DNA of 7,836 bases. It comes from Thermoplasmata archaeon (lineage in GTDB: Archaea; Thermoplasmatota; Thermoplasmata; Thermoplasmatales; Thermoplasmataceae). The DNA lies in contig JAJZKX010000071.1 of the NCBI GenBank assembly GCA_021850745.1, forward strand, positions 1 to 7,836. Reading direction: 5' to 3'. The notes beneath the pieces are model-generated. The model was not told where the DNA came from and did no database searches. It saw only the letters and a program-made list of their open reading frames with translations. Of the stretch, positions 5,023 through 7,836 are shown in pieces; within the stretch, counting starts at the first letter, position 1, and the number at the start of each line of letters is the position of its first letter. The position numbers and the translations under genes were made by a program.

Positions 5023-5028
5023 GGTGAT
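5023..5028 (+). promoter_or_regulatory. Ribosome site GGTGAT for the TTG start
   Basis: GGTGAT follows the capsid stop codon directly and lies 5 bases before TTG 5034. It decides the start of the downstream membrane-anchored protein, which has no nearby ATG. It also shows that the block uses strong sites, in contrast to the bare GTG of the capsid gene. Confidence 0.65.
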
Positions 5029-5033
5029 AAACC

Positions 5034-5555
5034 TTGAGCCACGGAACTTTTACAGTCACAGTCAAATCCCCTTCAGGGACTCCAATACCTAACGCGGAAG
5101 TTGAATACAAGGTCAAGGCTAATTCATCCTGTCCCTGGTATGCAGTGAGCTGCGAATCAGTCGCTCCCTACAGTGGACATGATTACACCGGTTCCAACGG
5201 ACAGATAGGGATACCTCTTGACAGTACCGTGGCACAGACTGTATCACTTCTGATCCTTGCAAATGGATATCAGGACGTTTCAAAATCAATCAATGTCAAC
5301 GGTTCAAACTCTACAAACTGGAGCGTATGGGGATCGACAACCGTAACCATGACCCCAATCAGCCAACAGGCCCCGCCAGGACAGGGAGCCCAAGCAGTTG
5401 GAACCCAGTGGTATGACAGCCTGGAAGCAAGTCTGGGATACGGATCGCAGGAAGTGGCCACTGCCGGCATGGTTGGATCGATCGAACTCACGATCATTGT
5501 TGTGTTCGTGGCTATCGCTTTAATAGCGATTGCAGTTATGATGGTGATGGTATGA
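5034..5555 (+). CDS. Ig-like virion protein with C-terminal membrane anchor
   Basis: A 173-residue protein in three parts. Residues 4-108 form a beta sandwich of the carboxypeptidase-regulatory/PEGA type: TVTVKSPSGTPIPNAEVEY, then TGSNGQIGIPL, then LLILANGYQDVSKSINVNG and a final strand TVTMTP. Residues 109-147 are a Pro/Gln/Gly linker. Residues 149-172 are a strong transmembrane helix (IELTIIVVFVAIALIAIAVMM) at the very end. C33 and C40 could form a disulfide. The anchor would sit in the virion membrane with the domain facing the capsid, as for a penton base, vertex or cement protein. It lies directly after the capsid gene, starts at TTG with GGTGAT upstream, and ends in an ATGA overlap. The Ig-like call is from pattern; the virion role is inferred. 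Confidence 0.75.
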   Translation: MSHGTFTVTVKSPSGTPIPNAEVEYKVKANSSCPWYAVSCESVAPYSGHDYTGSNGQIGIPLDSTVAQTVSLLILANGYQDVSKSINVNGSNSTNWSVWGSTTVTMTPISQQAPPGQGAQAVGTQWYDSLEASLGYGSQEVATAGMVGSIELTIIVVFVAIALIAIAVMMVMV

Positions 5556-5920
5556 TCAACGATAGATATGTTAATCCAACGCCGATCCCCAAACCGATTC
5601 AAAAATCGGTCTATGGCGGTTCGATTCCTCCAGGATATGCGGGCCCATCGCTTAAACATAAAATAGGCATGATCGCTCACACAGATCATACAGTATCTCC
5701 ATCTAATATTTCTCCACCTTCCCATCAGCCGTTATTGTGGGGACAGCAGCTTGCGAATGGAAAAACCGCCGCATACAACACGCAGAATGCATCCCTTATC
5801 ACTTTTCTTGATGATCTCGATACATTTCTCAATCAGGATGTCCTTGGACTGCCAGCATGGCTATGGATTGCCATTGGCGTTACAATTGCGGGGGTGTTGA
5901 TGATATGGCTGGCTCTTTGA
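5552..5920 (+). CDS. Pro-rich protein with C-terminal membrane anchor
   Basis: A 122-residue protein. Residues 1-65 are Pro/Ser/His-rich and probably extended (NPTPIPKPIQKSVYGGSIPPGY, then PSNISPPSHQP). Residues 66-100 are mixed with an amphipathic helix (LITFLDDLDTFLNQ). Residues 101-122 form a transmembrane helix (PAWLWIAIGVTIAGVLMIWL). An extended arm anchored in the membrane could run along the inner capsid, as tape-measure or minor proteins of membrane-containing icosahedral viruses do; this is an analogy. Its Pro-rich style resembles the ORF at 3948-4166. It starts in an ATGA overlap, and its end overlaps the next gene by 16 bases. Confidence 0.65.
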   Translation: MINDRYVNPTPIPKPIQKSVYGGSIPPGYAGPSLKHKIGMIAHTDHTVSPSNISPPSHQPLLWGQQLANGKTAAYNTQNASLITFLDDLDTFLNQDVLGLPAWLWIAIGVTIAGVLMIWLAL

Positions 5921-6102
5921 GTATTTGGGATAAGTTCATAGCAGAATCCGAACCGCATGACCAGATCGGATTGCTTGTTGCAGCAGGATGCATCATTGGA
6001 ATGCTTGTTGCTTCAAAATATGCGTTGATTCTTGGTGTTGTGGCCCTGATTCTTGTCATTGGCGTAATTGTGGATTTAACAGCTCATGGGTGGGATCACT
6101 GA
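5905..6102 (+). CDS. Two-helix small membrane protein
   Basis: A 65-residue protein, MAGSLSIWDKFIAESEPHDQ, followed by two apolar segments at about 21-36 and 39-57 and a tail ending HGWDH. It is predicted to be a transmembrane hairpin. ATG 5905 is preferred because GGGGGTG at 5890-5896 lies 8 bases upstream; an in-frame ATG at 5857 would add 16 residues that are out-of-frame code of the previous gene. It is one of a run of small membrane proteins after the capsid gene, so a virion-membrane component is likely. No family is recognised. Confidence 0.65.
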   Translation: MAGSLSIWDKFIAESEPHDQIGLLVAAGCIIGMLVASKYALILGVVALILVIGVIVDLTAHGWDH

Positions 6103-6153
6103 TGCAAATAATAAATACGCCGATATGCATGGAACATAATAAGGTGAGATAAA

Positions 6154-6480
6154 ATGTTGGCAGGAGAAATGATAGCGATCCTGAAGAATGCGGTTGTCAA
6201 GATCCATGAAGAAAAACCATCCAAGGGATTGTCAATGATGTACAATCTGGATGCTACAACAGTGCAGGAAATTCAAGAATTCAGGAACACAACAAAGAAG
6301 ATTCAGAAATGGACAATCATCGGTTCGGGATTTGCATATTGGCTAAATGAACCTCCCCAGGCAAACGTGATCTCGCAGATACCGGTTGTTAATCTCGTTT
6401 CAGAAAAAACATCTCCGCAAATGATATTTGTTTATTCAGCTTCTGCTCAGGTATTATATGTTGAAATATGGACGGATTAA
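6154..6480 (+). CDS. Hypothetical small protein, helical then beta-rich
   Basis: A 108-residue protein. The first 50 residues are helical and charged (AILKNAVVKIHEEKPSKG, then TTVQEIQEFRNTTKKIQKW). The rest is a likely beta domain (WTIIGSGFAYWLN, then IPVVNLVSEKTSPQMIFVY, ending ASAQVLYVEIWTD). The ribosome site AAGGTGAGAT lies just upstream of ATG 6154. It is soluble, with no membrane helix, and sits between the membrane proteins and the spike-like genes. A small capsid or vertex beta protein is a reasonable guess, because the closing strands resemble those of the spike proteins. I do not recognise it. Confidence 0.65.
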   Translation: MLAGEMIAILKNAVVKIHEEKPSKGLSMMYNLDATTVQEIQEFRNTTKKIQKWTIIGSGFAYWLNEPPQANVISQIPVVNLVSEKTSPQMIFVYSASAQVLYVEIWTD

Positions 6481-6483
6481 ATA

Positions 6484-6957
6484 ATGACAGTATACGTCTC
6501 GGAAACATTTACGGCACCCATATCACAATTCAATGCGAATGTCCCCGGTCCGGCTAATCTCTACGCGCTTGCCGCACAGGGCTCAAATATCACCCTGAAA
6601 TGGCTGGATCACAACGGAATGCCAACATCACAGCTTCTCAGTCCAGGGTCAAAATTTAAAGCAACAGGCATCGACATATTCGCCTTTGTCCTTGACGGAT
6701 CAGGAGCGGTGGCAATCGGAATATCATATCCCGAAGAAATCGAACCGCAATTGACCTATACCGGTATGACCATGGAAACCGATGTGGGGCAACAGGCGGA
6801 CAATGCTATTGATCCAAGACAGATCCGTGACCTGACTGCTGCCGATAAGCCGGATAGATCATGGGCTCTGGGTCTTACAGACTTGCCACAGAGTCGCCCA
6901 ATCACACGCTATTCGCGACAGGATGTGCCTGTCAACGCGGGGACTAATATAATATGA
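6484..6957 (+). CDS. Spike or fibre-like beta protein with conserved C-terminal tail
   Basis: A 157-residue soluble protein. Residues 1-85 form a likely beta sandwich (VYVSETFTAPISQF, ANLYALAAQGSNITLKWLD, ATGIDIFAFVLDGSGAVAIGISY). Residues 86-126 are a polar linker. Residues 127-157 read WALG-LT, then DLPQSRPITRYSRQDVPV and the closing NAGTNII. The last 25 residues match the tail of the 7076-7690 protein closely, while the bodies differ. This is the pattern of modular virion spikes with a shared docking or trimerisation element. It follows the 6154 gene by 3 bases, with only a weak ribosome site, and overlaps the next start as ATGA. The spike role is inferred from position, beta composition and modularity. 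Confidence 0.65.
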   Translation: MTVYVSETFTAPISQFNANVPGPANLYALAAQGSNITLKWLDHNGMPTSQLLSPGSKFKATGIDIFAFVLDGSGAVAIGISYPEEIEPQLTYTGMTMETDVGQQADNAIDPRQIRDLTAADKPDRSWALGLTDLPQSRPITRYSRQDVPVNAGTNII

Positions 6958-7076
6958 AAGAAGTAAAAAGAAGGAAAGAAGTTATACCCGTGCAGGGTAT
7001 AAGACCAATAGAGATCATGCATAAGCAGAATGTCAAGGTCAAGAAGGACAAACTCATACTTGGAGGCGTTAAATAA
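6954..7076 (+). CDS. 40-residue Lys-rich peptide between the spike genes
   Basis: MKEVKRRKEVIPVQGIRPIE continues into a Lys-rich segment ending LILGGVK. It is very basic (12 Lys, 3 Arg of 40), with a likely short beta hairpin. The start overlaps the previous stop (ATGA), and the stop overlaps the next start (TAATG), which supports it as a real coupled gene. Positive charge suggests DNA or acidic-surface contact, for instance a virion-internal DNA-binding peptide; no family is recognised. The 3' end carries GGAGGCG (7062-7068), the ribosome site of the next gene. Confidence 0.55.
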   Translation: MKEVKRRKEVIPVQGIRPIEIMHKQNVKVKKDKLILGGVK

Positions 7077-7690
7077 TGGCAGCGTTAGCACCGACTAACC
7101 CCCCATGCGAATTCAAAGTTCACATCGTAGCTGAAGCCAGCGGGGTACTGTCTTATGTGCGCGTTAACGGAACCACCACAACAACTATACCACTTAACAG
7201 TGGTGCTTCACTGCAGGCCAATTCACCTTATACATTCTACGTACCTGTCAACAGTGGGGATACCATAGACTTCCAGTATTCCGTGGCAACTACTTTCAGC
7301 GAATTGATCGTGTGGGAACTTGACTACACGATTCCATCGCCGATGCCAGTCCTTGGGAGGAACTGGGCTCTCGGATCTGCCGATGGTCCAGATATAACGG
7401 TTAATCAGACTAAGGCTCTTGGTACAAGCGGACTGCCTGTTTATATACGGACCTTGGGAACCAGCGACCAGCCAGATATAACGGCGAATCAGTCAAAGGG
7501 ACTGGGTACAAGCTCATTGCCGGTATATATCCGACCTCTGGGCACAGGTGACAATCCTGATGTCACTGTCAATCAGAGCAAGACAACAAATATCCGTCCG
7601 CTGACTATATCTGATCTCCCTCAGAGCCGTCCCATTTCCCAATATTCGTCTCAGAATGTAGCAGTCACCGCGAATACCAATATCCTGTGA
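7076..7690 (+). CDS. Repeat-containing spike or fibre protein
   Basis: A 204-residue protein in three parts. Residues 10-85 form a beta sandwich (CEFKVHIVAEASGVLSYVRV, SLQANSPYTFYVPVNSGDTI, ELIVWELDY). Residues 99-175 hold three tandem copies of a repeat starting LGxxDxPDxTxNQ (28, 28 and 21 residues). Residues 180-204 are the tail DLPQSRPISQYSSQNVAV plus the final ANTNIL, shared with the 6484-6957 protein. Short beta repeats between a globular head and a conserved end are typical of trimeric fibres. A receptor-binding or vertex role is likely but inferred. A strong GGAGGCG site precedes ATG 7076. The next gene repeats the beginning of this one almost exactly. Confidence 0.7.
   Translation: MAALAPTNPPCEFKVHIVAEASGVLSYVRVNGTTTTTIPLNSGASLQANSPYTFYVPVNSGDTIDFQYSVATTFSELIVWELDYTIPSPMPVLGRNWALGSADGPDITVNQTKALGTSGLPVYIRTLGTSDQPDITANQSKGLGTSSLPVYIRPLGTGDNPDVTVNQSKTTNIRPLTISDLPQSRPISQYSSQNVAVTANTNIL
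7091..7212 (+). repeat. Copy 1 of a 122-bp perfect direct repeat
   Basis: These 122 bases are identical to 7715-7836, including all third codon positions. The identity starts at codon 6 of the spike gene. Just before it, 7 of 9 bases differ (codons 3-5), while ATG-GCA is again the same. The repeat probably continues past the window edge in the second copy. Confidence 0.95.
7370..7600 (+). repeat. Three tandem 28-residue coding repeats
   Basis: Units at 7370-7453, 7454-7537 and 7538-7600 (the last shortened to 21 residues) encode LGxxDxPDxTxNQ followed, in the first two, by LGTSxLPVYIR. DNA similarity is clear but not perfect, so the units have diverged under selection. The half-unit LGTSxLP also resembles the beginning of the C-terminal tail (ISDLPQSRPI), hinting that the tail arose from the same element. 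Confidence 0.75.
7613..7687 (+). other. Conserved 25-residue C-terminal tail (second copy; first at 6880-6954)
   Basis: DLPQSRPI-x2-YS-x-Q-x-V-x-V-x-A-x-TNI ends both spike-like proteins at exactly the C-terminus, with 25 residues in each. At least 15 residues are the same. The DNA has diverged, so protein-level selection rather than recent copying keeps it alike. Confidence 0.8.
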
Positions 7691-7699
7691 GATAGAATC

Positions 7700-7836
7700 A
7701 TGGCATCTCTTATTCCGACTAACCCCCCATGCGAATTCAAAGTTCACATCGTAGCTGAAGCCAGCGGGGTACTGTCTTATGTGCGCGTTAACGGAACCAC
7801 CACAACAACTATACCACTTAACAGTGGTGCTTCACT
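7700..7836 (+). CDS. Second copy of the repeat-type spike gene, cut by the window edge
   Basis: ATG 7700 opens a frame for MASLIPTNPPCEFKVHIVAE and on to the end of the window (45 codons visible). From residue 6 the visible protein is identical to the start of the 7076 product; only residues 3-5 differ (SLI instead of ALA). A ribosome-site-like GTGAGAT at 7686-7692 lies 7 bases upstream. The gene is a tandem paralogue, and whether its repeats, body and tail differ cannot be seen here. The intergenic gap is only 9 bases. Confidence 0.8.
   Translation, partial: MASLIPTNPPCEFKVHIVAEASGVLSYVRVNGTTTTTIPLNSGAS
7715..7836 (+). repeat. Copy 2 of the 122-bp perfect direct repeat (runs to window edge)
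   Basis: Identical to 7091-7212 at a distance of 624 bp. The right limit is unknown because the window ends inside it. Confidence 0.95.

Noticed and set aside
5270..5725. Long open frame of 151 codons on the minus strand opposite the Ig-like and Pro-rich genes
   Set aside because: It is antisense to two well-supported genes, is Arg/Trp/Ile-rich without a plausible fold, and has no upstream ribosome site in context.
6102..6152. TGATG-coupled 16-residue frame MQIINTPICMEHNKVR between the 5905 and 6154 genes
   Set aside because: Too short to support; it may simply be the leader holding the AAGGTGAGAT site of the next gene.
7076..7836. Diversity-generating retroelement or DNA inversion system for the spike genes
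   Set aside because: The repeats are direct, not inverted, and no reverse transcriptase, template repeat or recombinase gene is visible in the window. Homologous recombination is the simpler explanation.
1..7836. CRISPR array, tRNA, rRNA or insertion sequence
   Set aside because: No regularly spaced repeats, tRNA-like cloverleaf or transposase-like protein was seen. The DNA is almost fully tiled by protein genes.

Overview
The window reads as the virion-gene half of a small tailless icosahedral virus, or an integrated provirus, most likely infecting an archaeon. Two genes carry this call. One (complement 2046-2651) encodes a compact FtsK/HerA-type (A32-like) packaging ATPase of 201 residues with clear Walker A and Walker B motifs. 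The other (4120-5022) encodes a 300-residue beta-rich protein whose two halves carry the same IDxNG-centred pattern 159 residues apart, as expected for a double jelly-roll major capsid protein (PRD1/adenovirus/STIV lineage). The archaeal host is an inference. It rests on the STIV-like ATPase size, strong GGTGAT/GGAGG ribosome sites, TTG and GTG starts, frequent ATA/AGA/AGG codons and TATA-rich promoter DNA. No tail, portal, large terminase, integrase or polymerase gene is visible.

The genes form three compact transcription blocks. Block 1 (3-1869, rightward) holds nine small genes joined by ATGA, TGATG or short overlaps: an unknown basic protein, an HNH nuclease, a two-helix membrane protein, a Cys/His protein, a 155-residue protein and several very small unknown proteins. 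Four junctions share the 8-mer TTCTGATG. It meets block 2 tail to tail at about 1849-1869, with overlapping reading frames and a T7 run. Block 2 (3715-1849, leftward) encodes, in transcription order, a ribbon-helix-helix regulator, a charged disordered protein, two membrane proteins, the packaging ATPase and a small coiled-coil protein. Block 3 (3836 to the right edge) starts with a 35-residue membrane peptide and a Pro-rich basic ORF that overlaps the capsid gene. After the capsid gene come a membrane-anchored Ig-like protein, two more membrane proteins, a small beta protein and a series of spike or fibre-like proteins.

Blocks 2 and 3 diverge from a 120-bp AT-rich region (3716-3835) with a perfect 9-bp inverted repeat and phased direct repeats. 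This is a plausible operator region for the RHH protein encoded beside it.

The right end is the most unusual part. Proteins 6484-6957 and 7076-7690 have different bodies but share a 25-residue C-terminal tail beginning DLPQSRPI. The gene starting at 7700 repeats the start of the 7076 gene with 122 identical bases, abruptly preceded by 9 bases with 7 mismatches. This looks like a modular, recombining set of receptor-binding or vertex-spike genes. A second puzzle is the capsid gene start: its only visible start is a GTG with no ribosome site, inside a well-initiated Pro-rich ORF in another frame. Translational coupling, a +1 frameshift or a sequence error could each explain this.
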